DNA of 64,000 nt from Tetrastigma voinierianum (taxonomy: Eukaryota; Streptophyta; Magnoliopsida; Vitales; Vitaceae). Below are positions 36,311-49,300 of the stretch, in pieces. A program made the position numbers and the translations under genes. The stretch lies in contig JAEQBH010001388.1 of NCBI GenBank assembly GCA_016808115.1, forward strand, positions 1 to 64,000. The letters run 5' to 3'. Below the pieces are notes generated by a model, which worked only from the letters and a program-made list of their open reading frames with translations, had not been told where the DNA came from and searched no databases. The first letter of the stretch is position 1. The number at the start of each line of letters is the position of its first letter.

Positions 36311-37449
36311 GTGATGCACTTTTGATCAAGAATGTCAGCAACCCATTAAAGATTTTGGTAACCAGATATTTCACCAATGCAGCGAATACCACGGAAGCCT
36401 ATCACGATATTTCAGAAATCCGTGAGAACGCTTTTGATCACACATCCAACATCTTACAAGAGGCCTTGAGCTTATTACTATGAAGATACGTACATGAAAT
36501 CCCCAACCCTTGAAATGTGCGTTCAGAGTCAGTTTGAGCAAGTTACTAGGCTTTATGGTGACCCAAAGAGGAATAGAGGCCAACCCCGTGCAACTTAAAG
36601 GCATAATGGACTCATAGGCTCCACTCCTCCGTGAAAGGAATACAATAATGACACTGCTGAGTGCTCTGGGAAGTTCATATCCCATTTCATGCCAGATCAG
36701 AATTAAAACATTTTTATTATGCCAGTGGAGCAAAATGGTCATCGGAGCGAGGAATGCGACTTTGCTTTCACGGAAATCAAACAAGATCTGATCAACCGCC
36801 AAATTTTAGTTAGTTTGGCGTGGGCAGAGGAGCACACTCTATCTCTACCTAGTGTCGAAGTCTCGCAAAGGCGCCACTAAAGAAGATGAAAATCGAAAAC
36901 AAAGACCAATATTCTTCATAAGAAACCTGGGAAGAAGCGTAAACCCAGACACCTTTCTCAACAAGTGGGTACCGGCCCTTCTACGTGGAAAGGCCTAGGA
37001 AGCTTCACTTACCTGTGCGCACCCTATCGGGCCGTGCTATCCAACCTTCCTTTCATGGAACACTATACACAAGCCTCATCATCGTAAAGGATGGCCTTCG
37101 GTGATCGAAGCCAAGTGAGTTCTATCTCGAGATAAACCAAGCTGGGCATTGAGGGGCAAGTATTGAAAATTTTAGCGTAACTCTCCTTAGCTAGATGTGA
37201 CCAGAGATAACTGGCCGTGGATTCTAAACGTGACGCGCCGCCATACAAGGGTTGACGTCGGCTTGCAACTTGCAACTTAAAGCCCCAATTGGGGAAGTTG
37301 TAGAGCAAGCCATACGACACTCCCTGTCCAATAATGAAAATCCAACAGAAGTGTAATCCTAGCCGGATCGGATCTCGCACATCCAGATCATCGTATAATC
37401 TCTTCATGTTGTTGACTCTCAACTCGGTGTGGTGACGTAAAACTAAGAA

Positions 37450-37650
37450 TGTGAAATGTGAAACCATATGCCGGGCATCCGGTCAAGCAACGACTAGGAT
37501 TTTTACTACTTGGAAGTTGGAACATATCCTTAAGGGATCGAATCAAAGGGTAGACACATTGGTAGCAGTGGTCGCATCCATCCCAATAAAAGAAACTGTA
37601 TTTCTCCCAATCTACTACCAACCGACGTCGTCTATTACAACAAGACGGTA
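37450..37650 (+). pseudogene. Tat RNase H C-terminal remnant
   Basis: The read WKLEHILKGSNQRVDTLVAV followed by IPIKETVFLP corresponds to the end of the gypsy RNase H domain. Confidence 0.6.
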
Positions 37651-37689
37651 AGTCGATGAGAGGAAAGTGGGATACTTTGCTCGAATTCT

Positions 37690-38166
37690 TTTATAACGCA
37701 TTATCCGAGTTCAGGTGAACTGCTAGATAACAGAGTTAAAGCCTGGCAAGTGTCCGTGTCCAAAGCAGAAGGTTTTCTCGGGGCGACCGGCAATTATACA
37801 AGCTGCCTCTAGATCGGCCAGATTCGCGGCCCACCACTCAAGAAGGATAGTATGTGCCGCGAACTCCATGGAAGGTGCGGCGTGAAATCATCAGCGTAAA
37901 ACTTTAGTCACGTGGCCCATACACAAGGGTATTATCACAACTATGAGGGTAGACGCAAATTATTTATGTTAAGAGTTCATGACCACTCAGCTGAACGATA
38001 AGCTTCGTATCAAAAGGATGCCACTCAAGAATCCAGCCACCGTAACAAGCCCCGACCCTTCGCTTAGTGGGGATCGATAGTAGATCCACTCGCTTATCGC
38101 CAAGCTCGTAAAAGCCATATTAGTCGCCATCAATATTTTTAAGAATGGATGTTTCAAGCTTTCGTC
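37690..38166 (+). pseudogene. Tat integrase, N-terminal part
   Basis: Out-of-frame pieces read GELLDNRVKAWQVSVSKAEG, then the HHCC-like region with CRELHGRCG and QGYYHNYE-like sequence, and then PFA, W, D/VDPL and EWMFQAFV. They track integrase up to the VATDYFTKW-type block, where the Athila LTR begins. Confidence 0.65.
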
Positions 38167-39443
38167 TGACGGACTGCCATAGCATTTTAGTTAACCATGT
38201 TCTTTATAGATAAAATGCATGATTCACGCCTTTTCATTAATATTCTAACCCTCATATTATATTATTCTATAGAATATTACGATGTTGGAATCAAAAGGGT
38301 AGCTAAAAGGTAGAAAATAGAAAGTATAATAAATGACGAAAAGGGAAGCATCACAAAGGCATGTTCATTGCTATGAAGACCTTCGTCGCGGCTGAAGACT
38401 CCCTTCACAAGGCAAAGACCCTTCACTCGTAGCGCCGAACTAAAGCTCCGAAATCAAAGGCCCCGAAGTTCGCCGCGACGGCGAGGTTCCTTTCCATTAC
38501 TTGCTGAACTCCGAAAATCCTAGCTTTTTGATCCATTGATGGGCCCACGTCTCGAGGTATAAAAATGGAGTAATTTCGAAGCAGAGGGGAGATTGGATCG
38601 GGGGAAGAAGGAGGAGATACAAGAGTGAGAGATCAAGATAGACGGATTCGGGACAGATCGCGAAGACGGAATTTTTTGTAGTCTTTCCTTCAACCCACTT
38701 CATGATTCAAATTCTTCAATCTGTAATGAATAATATGATGAACTAACTCTTTTCTCTAGGGTTTTGCCAACCCTAACCACGGTTTGATGGATTGATTTTT
38801 GGTTTTGGCTTATTTGATTATTAATATGAGTTCATATGCTCGCGACTCGGTTTAATTACGTGTTATCGCTCGCCAACTGTGACATGCTAAAGCCGGAGTT
38901 TGAGATCGAGAGAAGATAACTTGTGTGGACATGGTTAAAGCAATACTTGGGTAGTCTAAGAATAGAGATATTCCGCATCAAGTAAAGTGGCACTAGGGTT
39001 TGCACATTTAAGAGTTTCTGAGTCGGCGGTCGATACAGAGATGGGTCATATCCATCGGGCGTAGATAGGCAAACGAGTCTCGAGAGAGATCTTTGCAGGA
39101 AAAGACTAACTCACAACATAACTCATGGTAAAATACTTCAATAAGTCCTTAATTGAATGGACATCCATCATTGGTAGGAGACTTAAAACCCTATGTTTCT
39201 CATCATCGATATAATTCAATACATTCAATTTAGTTTTTATTAATCTCAAGTGAATTTAGTCGCAATTCGCTTTTAGATTAGATCCAAAATATTCTCAAAT
39301 CATTGTTAGTAGTCAACACGCTTTCTTCTGAGGGAACGACACTTGACTAACCATCACTACACTATGTCAACTCGATGTACAAAATTTGCTATCACCTGCT
39401 CAGGTTTCCTAAATCAATTTTACACACTCACCATCGCTCGTCA
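38167..39443 (+). repeat. Athila 5' LTR
   Basis: It starts TGACGGAC and ends TCGTCA. It shares long blocks with 50,620-51,896, for example GGAGATTGGATCGGGGGAAG and GTAGTCTTTCCTTCAACCCA. A TATA box (TATAAAAA) lies at 38,558-38,565. Confidence 0.85.
38558..38565 (+). promoter_or_regulatory. TATA box in Athila 5' LTR
   Basis: TATAAAAA, conserved at the matching place in the 3' LTR (51,016-51,023). Confidence 0.6.
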
Positions 39444-39461
39444 AGGCGCCATCGCCAGGAG
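39444..39461 (+). other. Athila primer-binding site (tRNA-Asp type)
   Basis: AGGCGCCATCGCCAGGAG directly follows the LTR and resembles the TGGCGCCGTTGCCGGGG site used by Athila elements. Confidence 0.7.
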
Positions 39462-39949
39462 AAGTTTAGTGTTGATATTGACAACCATGCCATAGATAGT
39501 GCTTTGGATCAATTTTACTTTCTTTAGTTATTCTCACTTCTTGATCATTTCTTTTTACTTTTATTTCTGGTTTACGTGTTCTTCTTTATCGTGATCTATG
39601 CCGTGATTTGCTCGTTTCTTATCCTGTGATTTCAGGAAAGTATTTAGAGTGTATGCAAAGACAAGATCACAGGGAATTGCTTCCATTCGATCCTGAACCA
39701 GAACGGACACTGCATTGATTACGTAGAAACATCCACGTAACTGCCTGAATCAAGATCAAGTGACGCAGAGCATATTCATGATGGGGGATGAACCATGTGG
39801 AACAAAATGGATAGAACTATAGAACCGCCAATCACCCTTCGCATGTGCTAACCTTATAATCCGCATAAAAGGCTTGAGGAGTTTTCACAATTTCACAAAG
39901 TGAGTTCGCTTAGCTATATGACGACCACCTATATAGGCGAACAACTTTG

Positions 39950-41200
39950 AGTTAAAAGGAGTGACCGTGCAAATTCTCAATAACATCCAGTTCCATGGGT
40001 TACCAACTGAGAACCTGAATGCACATTTGACCAGCTTTATTGAGGTCTGTGATATGGTCAAATATAATGGGGTAACCGAAGAAGCTCTCAGACTGCGGTT
40101 ATTCCCATTGTCACTTAGTGACTGGGCTAAACACACTGTCGACCAACCAACCCCGTATTTCATCACCATGAATGACTGTGCGTAATTTTTATAGATCAAT
40201 TTTTCTGATCTCCCTTCCTCAAAATAGCTCAATTGGTGCAAGATATTAATATATTTAGACAATTTGAGGGGGAGAACCTAGATGAGGCTTGGGAGAGATT
40301 TCATGAGCTATTGAGGAGATGTCCACATCATAGATTAATCAAGTGTGATGCAGTGCATATGTGTTCTACAACGCACAGCGCCTCACCAGATAATCATTAA
40401 CGCTTCAGCTGAGGTGCTTGATGAAGAAAACTACGTATCGCTTCCAGAGATCCTGGAAGATATAGCCACTGATACCAATCATCGCCTAGAGATAGATCGG
40501 CAATCGAGAACCCTCAAATAAGAGCAAACACAGATCGGCAATCCAAATCATGTCGAGACAAGAACTAAATACCGCAAAAGCAATGTGGCTCGCAAATGCT
40601 ATTTAGAATAGTCCGTGGAAATTTAGAATCTTATGGTGGACAACACAAGATTATGGAGTGTCGTCAGGTGTGTGATAAGAGAGCAGCCCAATATATGAAT
40701 AAACAGAATCGCAACAAGGGCAAGATGGGGCAATGCATATCAAAAACAGATACTGTAATCGTAATTAAATGTGTGTCAAGGATGGAGAGGTAACCAAGGT
40801 AATAAGAACAATCAGGTTGGAGGAATAGTCAGAACAACATGCCACCACCTCAAGTGAATGAACCAACCCCTGAGAAAAAAGTAGACTTGGAGCATGCACT
40901 TGCACAAATGTCATCTCACACAATCGCCTTTGCGAATGAGACAGCGCGAATTTAAAGCCGTAATTCACCCAATTGAACAATCAGGCAGCACAATTGAGAA
41001 ACTTAGAGGTGCAAATGGGCCAAATGGCCAATTTGTTGATAGAGAGGCAAAGGGGAACATTACTGAGTAATTATGAGGGGTGAACTGGAGCGCGAGGGTA
41101 ATGAATAAAAGTGGTCACATCAGGAGCTGCAAAGAATTAGCAAGACTGCAGGCGTACCCACCAAAGGATGGGGAGGTAGACAGAAGAAGTAATCCAGCCT
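39950..41200 (+). pseudogene. Athila gag remnant
   Basis: The frame 39961-40185 includes FHGLPTENLNAHLTSFIEVC and LRLRLFPLSLSDWAKHT. A second frame continues with EGENLDEAWERFHELLRRCP at about 40,265-40,325. Beyond this only fragments are left. Confidence 0.8.
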
Positions 41201-41339
41201 AGCTAGAATGACAAGGGAGTAGGGGAACAACCCCATCAGAAAAAGTTTGATGAAGAAGAAACAGAGGCTAAGGATCGACCAAACATGACTGAACCTACTA
41301 TCCCAATCCCAGACTCAACGACCGAAAAAAAGAGCAATT

Positions 41340-41900
41340 GATAAGCAATTCACCAAATTTCTGGAGGTGTTCAAGAAACTCCACATAAACATTCCTTTTG
41401 CCGATGCATTAGAGTAGATGCCCAGCTATGTGAAATTCATGAAAGAGATACTGTCCAACAAAAGAAGACTATCGGATTTTGAGATAGTGAACCTCACTCA
41501 TATAAGATCCCGCAAACGAAACTCCACACAAAACTGAAAGACCCTGGTAGTTTTACTATACATTGCATAACTGGAAATTCCATCTTTGAGAAAGCCTTAT
41601 GTGATATGGGAGCAAGTATTAACCTATGTCGCCATTCATTCGCACGATCGATTGGGGTGAAGTTCGCCCAACCAATGCCTACACTCTAGTCAAGATAGTC
41701 ATTGAAACACCCCAAGAGCAGGGGAAGTAAAAGGGGGTGATAGAAGACGTTTCAATAAAGTGACGTTCATATTTTAAAATTTCATTGTTCTCGATATGGA
41801 AAGAAGATAAATACCTTTCATATCGCGCTATTTCAAGTGATCATGTGGCACTCGATTGATGCGAAGGAGAATTTGAAATTGAGAGTACAAGATGATGAGG
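41340..41900 (+). pseudogene. Athila aspartic protease remnant
   Basis: Readable pieces are FLEVFKKLHINIPFADALE, PSYVKFMKEILSNKRRLSDF and EKALCDMGASINL. The last holds the catalytic Asp as D-M-G-A, where D-L-G-A is usual in Athila. Confidence 0.75.
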
Positions 41901-42289
41901 TCACCTTTCAATGTATTCAAAGCCATGAGACACCCAATGCAGAGCGATGTGCATGCTTTTTAGCGGAGACTCGTCGAGGCTATAGGTACCCAGCCAAAGT
42001 GGTCCCACACCTCGAGGCTAGCCCGACAGTGATCTCGCAGAACTTCGAGGAAGAGGCCGCCGAGTATGTGAACTCGGATGAACTCCTTCGAATCCTAATG
42101 GAAGGAAATACTATGAACCTCAGTGAAAACACACTGCATGCCACTACCCTCTTCTAAACAACCACTCAAGGTAAAGAAAGCCACTCGCTTATTTAAGGTA
42201 TGCTTATCTCTGGGGGAGGCCTCGCACCTCACGCACTATTTGCCTCCGACAAAAGATCGAAGAAGATAAGCTATTGAGAGTGCTTAGAG

Positions 42290-42724
42290 ACTACAAGGAT
42301 GTAATTGGTTGGTCTCTAGCCGATTTAAAGGGGATCCTCCCCTCTATGTGCATGCATCGAATTCTATTAGAAGATGGTCATAAGTCGTCAGTGGAAGCAT
42401 AGAGGAGACCGAATCCAACTATGAAAGAGGTTGTCCGCAAGGAAGCACTAAAGTGGCTGGATGCGGGGGTTATATATCCTATCTCCGACAGTACTTGGGT
42501 AAGTCCAGTATAGGTAGTACCTAAGAAAGGAGGAACAACAGTGATCAAAACAACCGATAATACCTTGTTACCTTCCAGAACAGTCACAGGATGGAGGATT
42601 TGTATCGACTACGAAACTGAATGCGCTACCAAAGACCACTTTCCACTCACCGCTTATGGATCAAATGTCGACGTGCACTAGTAGGCATGAATACTACCAT
42701 TTTTCGGGATGGATACCCGGTACA
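42290..42724 (+). pseudogene. Athila reverse transcriptase, N-terminal part
   Basis: It reads PTMKEVVRKEALKWLDAGVI, YPISDSTWVSP, WRICIDYE and then a frame-shifted HEYYHF and DGYP near 42,700. At that point the host element is interrupted. Confidence 0.75.
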
Positions 42725-45404
42725 CCTTGATGAGTCCAAAACTCATTAGATTTTAATCCATTTTTCTCAGTTTATAATGAGAGAATAATGATGAATAGTC
42801 TCAAGATAAACTGATAATTGGGATCAAATTCAACTTGCGTGCAACACAGCAAAATTCAAATTTTTAGCAAAAATCATAAGAAATTAAATTTCATGTTATA
42901 ATCAAGTCAAACTCGAATTTAAGTCGCGACAGAAGCGCGAAGCTAAAGAATTTCAAGTCACCAGATCAACAAATTTAGCTTTGAAGAAGAAACTGAAGAA
43001 TGAACAAGTGAAGTCGTGACTTGAAGAAAGAAGTTGAGACAAAGAATGATCCACTCTGGTCGAGGTTAAAAGGAAGAATAAACGAAGAAGTTCATGTCGC
43101 GACATCATTGCGATGTCGCGACACCAAAAGGAGATAAATGATGTCGCAATACCACCATGAGGTCTCGACAAGGATCTGTCCACAAAGCCACAAGAACAGC
43201 CTTCGCAAGTAAAAGAAGTCGCAACTAATTTTGAAAGAAAGGATTCTTCCATGTCGCGACTGGACAGCACGAAGAATCACACCAAGGTCGCAAATGCAAA
43301 CTCCAAATCGTGATCACGCTAATTAATAAAGAAGCGTACATGATGTTACGACACCAATTTCGAGGTCGCATAATCTGAAGGTTTAGCGAAGAGACATGGA
43401 GGTTGTGAGACCGAATAGAAGTCATGACAAAAGATTTTCAAGAGACTTGAACATAGGTCGCTACAAGAAGAGATAGCCATTATCAACATCGACTCGTAAG
43501 ATGTCGCGACGCCATTCGCCGGTCGCGACATCGCTTACAAAGAAAGAAAGTCGTGACATCATTTATGTCGCGACATCGTGATCCAAGGTGTTAAAGGCAA
43601 GTCGCGATCGAGCAAGCTTATGCGACAGACAAATTAAAAACAAAGTCGCGACGTATAATTGAAGTCGCTGACATCAAAATGTACCATAAGCAGAATAACA
43701 TTGAAGTCGCGACGCAAGAAAGGTCACGACTCAAAACAACCTACATGATAGTGAGAAGTCGCGACAAGAAGAGAGGTCGCGACATCGTCAAGGTCGCGAC
43801 ACACAAATGGAGCCACATGAACAAACAAATGGGCCAATTATTTTGAAACCCATAAAGGAAGTGTGCATCAGTTGGGGCTCAACCTGTAACCCTATAAATA
43901 AGCAACAAGCATGTATGGCAAATTTCGCGCCGTAACGAAGTCCGGCAGTCAAGGCTCGTGTATTTTAATTTTCTTTTTCTTTTTCTTTGTTTTGTCGTTA
44001 TTTTAGATTGATTAGAGTAGATTGGTTATTTCATTTTGAATTTCGGATTCGGGATGTTAGTTGCTGAAGTCAAGCTGAATGCAATGTTATTTTCAAATTA
44101 TCACCGGTTCGCTTGAAGTCCAAACAAATTTTTAAATTCAACTTCCGCCGGATGATAGGTTCTTTGATCGCAGCCATCACATGGTACGAAGTACTTAGAA
44201 ACCCATTCGTTGAATCTACTCCTGTTAGAATTTATCTTTCCCAGCAGAATTTATCTGTGAGTCTTATCGAACTTTAGTCTGAATCTTTGTCGGGTTTTGT
44301 TTATTTTGTATATGATCCAAATATCGTTGTCTTATAATTGCATTAGGATTGTTTCCATGCTCCTATTTCTTGAGGCCCTCCGAGTGACACAGCAATTCCC
44401 GAGAGTATTGAAACAATTTCTCAAGGGTGCATGCGAACCCACTATTTGGGACGAACGGGTTCGTGAATCTTAATCGATAAAATCTTCTCTCACTGGAAAC
44501 CAGAATTATTGAAATGACTTATCAAATTAAAAATGAGCAGAGAGTTCGCCGATTCGAACAAGAAGTCTCAATCCCATGTTAGTGCAAGGATCTAACTGGC
44601 GGAAAGAATGAACCCACTCCAATTGAGATGAGAAAACCCAAGATAGTGTAAACCCATGCTTAGCCTATATCTTATGGAGCTAAGGTTTACAAAATTCATG
44701 TTCTGGTATGAAGTATTGAAAAAGAAAATACCTTAACAAGGCAACTCAGACAAAAGTAGTTATCTAATCCTGTCTTTCTAAAGAAACAGGAAGATTGAGA
44801 TTACGAAATGTGTCGTTATGAGAAATCCACATGGCATTGGGTTTCATCTTCCTGGACGGATTCTAAATCCTGCGGTTCCGATGGTGGCCAAAGTTACAAG
44901 AAGCTGGTTCAGAGGAATTGATGTTTCACAATAGTTTTTATTTTCAATGCATCCTTTTAAGAGCTAACTCCACCATTTATTTCTTTAATTTTTTATTTTA
45001 GTTTAAGCATTATTTCATTTTGTTCTTAGTTTACATATCTTTATTCTTTTATTATTTTTAAAGGTTGTATAGGAATTTATCAATTGCCTATCATAGTTCA
45101 AATAGTATTTCGAGTAGTTGTAGTTGATCGAGAATTCTTAGATCTCTCTGGGATCATATCCTGACTTAAATCCACTTTATGCATTGTCTGACTGTACACT
45201 TTAGTAGTAATCATGGATCAAAACCGTAAAGAATTAAGTTACCTTTATAGAAACCGCTTTTAATCAAGATAATTGCAAAGTAAGTTATAAATAAAATGTT
45301 TCATGGTACATTATCACGGATTAGACAATAGTCCTCTGGTAATAACGTTAGTACCAGGTTTATGCTTTGACCAATACCTACACTTACATAGTGGGAGAAT
45401 TAGA
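42725..45404 (+). mobile_element. LTR-like insertion (probable solo LTR) in Athila RT
   Basis: About 2.7 kb of non-coding DNA separates the DGY block from the RIAIAPED block of the same RT. It starts near TGATGAGTCC, has a dense palindrome region, then CCTATAAATA (43,891-43,900) and a long leader-like half. This fits a long solo LTR. Its termini and target duplication are not resolved to the base. Confidence 0.6.
42923..43800. repeat. Cluster of twelve GTCGCGAC palindromes
   Basis: Perfect copies start at 42923, 43096, 43115, 43253, 43503, 43522, 43567, 43645, 43706, 43758, 43776 and 43793. Many one-base variants lie between them (GTCGTGAC, GTCATGAC, GTCACGAC), as expected from deamination of methylated CpG. 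The cluster lies just upstream of the TATA box of this LTR. Confidence 0.9.
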
Positions 45405-45960
45405 CACGAACAACAATCGGATTGCCATAGCCCCTGAAGACTAGGAGAAGACAACATTCACGCGTCTGCAGAGTGGTACTTTTTCTCAGATTCAAAGACT
45501 ACTGTCGTAACGCACCGTGCACATTTCACATTGTATGATGGCCAGTGCCTTCAGATTACGGTTGTTACTGTAATTGAGGTATTCGCTTGATCGAATTTTC
45601 AGTATCGGGAGTTCCTTGATGATTGTCTACAACTGAGAGCGTGTTTGTTAGTGTGAAGAAACCACCTTGTAGTCAATTGGGAAAGTTCCACTTTATGGTA
45701 CAAGAGGCTATACTTCGCCACCTGATTTCTAAGTAAGAGGAATAGAGCCGACTGAAGCAAACTCTGAGGCATGAGAAATTACCTCTACCATCATCAAATA
45801 CAGCATAAGAAGTTTTCAGACATGTAAGGTTCTATCTGTTACCATTAAAGATTTCTGTATTTCAAAACCGTTGTCCAAATACAGTTTCAGAGATAATTTA
45901 TTGTTTTGATGAACAATGCCTACAAGCCTTTTCAATTCTGAAAAATAAACTGGTATCATC
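45405..45960 (+). pseudogene. Athila reverse transcriptase, C-terminal part
   Basis: RT resumes with RIAIAPED, a stop, then EKTTFT at about 45,418-45,460. Later pieces resemble the SVFGSSFDDCL and GHLI regions but are badly mutated. Confidence 0.65.
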
Positions 45961-46345
45961 TCTCATAGTTGTAGCACCAGACTGGGACCTTCCGTTCGAT
46001 CTAATGTGTGACGCTAGTGATTATGCGATCGGAGCAGTGCTGGGGCAAAAAAAGGAAAGGATATTTCAGGTCATCCACTATGCTAGCCGAACTTTGAATG
46101 ATGCTTAGCTGAATTATGCTACCATGGAAAAAGAGCTATCGCCATTGTTTTCAATTTTGATAAATTTAGGACTCACTGACGGCAATAAGCATATTAAAGA
46201 CTCACCACTCAACCATTGGGTACCATTGTCGTAAAAAGATGCAAAGCCGAGACTAATACTTCGGTACTCTCACAAGAGTTCCAATAGAGATAAAAGATAA
46301 GAAGGGAATAGAGAACTTAGTCACGGACCATTTGTCACGATTAGA
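45955..46345 (+). pseudogene. Athila RNase H remnant
   Basis: It reads APDWDLPFDLMCDASDYAIG, AVLGQKKERIFQVIHYASRT and, after a stop, DKKGIENLVTDHLSRLEG at about 46,300. Confidence 0.8.
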
Positions 46346-46559
46346 GGGGCCGAGAGGGATGGCGTGCATTGTTGATAATTTCCGCATGAGCGTACTCTTG
46401 GCAATTGAAGATCGCTCAACTGGCCCATGGTTCACGACTATGTAACCAATAGTGGCTAAAGTGATTCTCCCAGCTTAGCTACCAAATGTGTAGTATGAGG
46501 CCTCGCATAGTTGAGCCCTACTACCGAGGAGCCTATCTTATACAAACACAGTCACCTAA

Positions 46560-47640
46560 GTGATAAGGAGATGGGCCACTAAGAAGAAATGGATAGTATT
46601 CTGAGTCATTGCCACACCTTACCATGTGGGGGGCATTTTGGAGGCCAGAGAATAGCAGCAAAGGCACTTCAATCCAGCTTCTATTGGCTTACCTTATTCA
46701 AGGATGCTCATTATTTTGTAGCCAACTGTGATAAGTGCCAAAGGATGGGCAACATCTCCAAACATGATGAACCCCCTATGAACCCAATTCTGGAAGTTGA
46801 GTTGTTTGACTTATGGGGAATGGAATTCATGGGGTCTTTCCCCTTTTCATTCAATCACATGTATATCGCTCGTCAGACCACGCTCAAACGGGTAGATAAT
46901 ACCAACACGCACCAATGATGCTAGTGTGGTAGTCAAATTCCTTCGCAACCATATATTCACCCGATTCGACACTCCACGAGCATTGATCACGGATGGTGAT
47001 ACTCATTTATGTAATAAGCTGGTTGATAAAGTCCTGCAAAAATATGGTGTGAGACATCAACTCACCCATGTATCACCCAAGCAGCTACCGGACATGCTAA
47101 GGTGCCACCAGAAATCAAGTCCATTCTCGGGCAAAAAGACTACACACTTCAAGAAAGATCACCACTGAAGATCGACGATGCACTTCGGGGCATTGCCAGA
47201 TACCGGAGATCCTCTAGGCATGTCCCCATTTCGACTAGCTCATGGGAAAGCATGCCACTGGGTTTCAGATTTGGAACATATATATTATCGGGGCAATCAG
47301 GCTGCTTGAACATGGATAACAAATTAGCCGGAGAAAAGCAATTGTTGCAGCTCCATGAATTAGATGAGTTTAACAGTGAAGCTTATGAAAATGCTCGAAT
47401 CTATAAGGAAAAGACAAAAGCGTGGCATGATAAACATATTATGAGGTGAGAGTTTGCACCGGGCCAGCAAGTCTTATTGTTCAACCCTACAACTTTTCCT
47501 TGAAAACTAAAGTCAAATGGCTCATGTCCATTCACAAGAGGGCAAGTATTCTCAGTGGAGGAGTTGAGATACTTCATCCGTGAGAAAGGACAGTCAAAGT
47601 TAATGCTCAAAGGTTGAAATCGTACTCTTGGAGAAACATT
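46560..47640 (+). pseudogene. Athila integrase remnant
   Basis: The zinc-binding region reads ILSHCHTLPCGGHFGGQRIA and FVANCDKCQRMG. The core then reads VVKFLRNHIFTRFDTPRALI and LQKYGVRHQLTHVSPKQLPD in another frame. The C-terminal part includes LHELDEFNSEAYENARIYKE. The central Asp of TDN is read here in TDGDTH. Confidence 0.85.
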
Positions 47641-47899
47641 CTTGTTTGAGAAACAGACACGCCCTAAGACACCGTAGAGAAGATACCACAAATACAGCCA
47701 AAGCCCCAAATCGCATTCTATCAAGTTGTCCTGGCCTTAGTTCTCCATGTCAGAATGTCGAAGAACTGACGTAACGATAACGCTTCTGTAGAGGCAACCT
47801 GCCACCGTGAAATTTTCTTTTCCTAAACTCAGATTATCATTCCTCTCGACTCGCTTATGTAAATTTTTTGTTGGGCATCTTAACCTTAATTATTTTTAA

Positions 47900-49300
47900 T
47901 AATTGATGAATCTTAAAGGTGAGGGCAAAAACACAAAGGCTCATACTGGTTCGTCATGGTGAGGCCCGTCACGCCGCGAGGTCGACCACACCTTCTTTAG
48001 TTCGCAGCAGCGAAGCTCGCCACACGTTAGCGTTTCCTCACACTGAGCATGTCTTCAGAAAGATAAAGGGTCCTTTTGCCACTGCGGCCACTGCATTCCA
48101 AAGCCCTTTAACAATTGAAGATGGCTATTTTTTCCCCCCTCCTGTTTTTGGTGCGTCCCTTTGTCTCCTATTCCTTCTTGTGTGCATTTTTTTTTTCCAG
48201 ATTTCGAGCCGTCCGTGGATCACATACGCCAAGAAGACTGCCCTAACTAAGCTACACCGCCCAGGTCACATCCCAAAGACTCCTCTCTGGACGATCCACC
48301 CATTTCATCTCTCGAGGTGAGCCACTACCACGAGTCACTTTGCATCCGTTCCTTCGGTCCCGAGTCAGCTTCCACCTGAATGCGTTTTCAATTTTACCAT
48401 TAGATTGAGAGTTTGGCCGACTCCAGCCCTCCGACCCTAGGAGTGGCTCTGGTCGTCCGCGAGTTCTACTCAACCTTGCCATTCCGGGTCGACACCACAA
48501 TGTTTGTCTGTGGTGGCCCGATCAGCACGAGCCACATCAACCCGCTCTATTAGCTAATGAGAACCAGACAGCCGAGTTCTAGCGCTTATTTGTGGCCACC
48601 CAACTTCGAGGGTCCTGAATGCGCAGAGCTCACATAGGGCCGTATGCAGGGCGCGCAACCGTCGACGGGCTGTGCTCACCACATTTCCATGACAACGCTT
48701 TGCTCGTGGCGGTTCGTATAATTTTTTATCTCAGATTAAACCTTCAACAGATTCTTAGTACAAAGGACAAAGGACAAGACGATTTTCCATGCCATGACCA
48801 AGGACTCAGCTTCGACATCGGATGGTCATTGACGGTTGATCGAGACGACTCACTCGACGTTGCACTGGCGCCGATCCACCCCCTCTCGACACCAGCCAGC
48901 GCCTACCACCCAAAGTTCTGGAGGTTGGACTCCGCAGTTGCATAATAGCGCCGCTCATTCCATCGTTTAAGGTGAAGTTTGGAGTCCCGCGAACTGACAT
49001 GATGAGACCGACGATGATGCCCTAGAAGCCACACCCAACCCGAGCGACCTAGTGGATCTGGCCGACCGACGCCCTCTCTAGTTCGACCGGGCCCACCGAC
49101 CGTATCCACGTGACTCACCGCCCGCCGACGCCACTGATGAGTCTCGTGATACTGGCCACCGAGCTGTGGACATGGACTCATCCGGCAGATATCGCTATCC
49201 GAGCTACCAGACCGCATCACCCAAATAACTATTTCATCATTATTCCACACAAGACCACCACCTTCACCACGCACTTTTTTCAATTTATTTCTTTAATTTC
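47900..49300 (+). pseudogene. Athila extra 3' ORF remnant (plant transposon protein family)
   Basis: Downstream of an AACGCTTCTGTAGAGGCAAC motif, one frame reads GVALVVREFYSTLPFRVDTT and ISTSHINPLY. This matches the env-position ORF of plant Athila elements, annotated in genomes as putative plant transposon protein. The function of that ORF is unknown. The rest is GC-rich and broken. Confidence 0.6.

Larger units (their letters stand above)
32778..38166 (+). mobile_element. Tat-type Ty3/gypsy retrotransposon, left part
   Basis: LTR, gag, protease, reverse transcriptase, RNase H and the start of integrase follow in the Ty3/gypsy order on the + strand. Every domain carries stops or frameshifts. 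The element is cut inside the integrase core at about 38,166 by an Athila insertion and continues at 51,897. Confidence 0.8.

Noticed and set aside
42923..43800. CRISPR-like array
   Set aside because: The repeated word is only 8 bases, spacing is irregular, and the context is a plant retrotransposon.
48252..49283. Several overlapping minus-strand frames
   Set aside because: They are shadows of the GC-rich + strand Athila ORF remnant.
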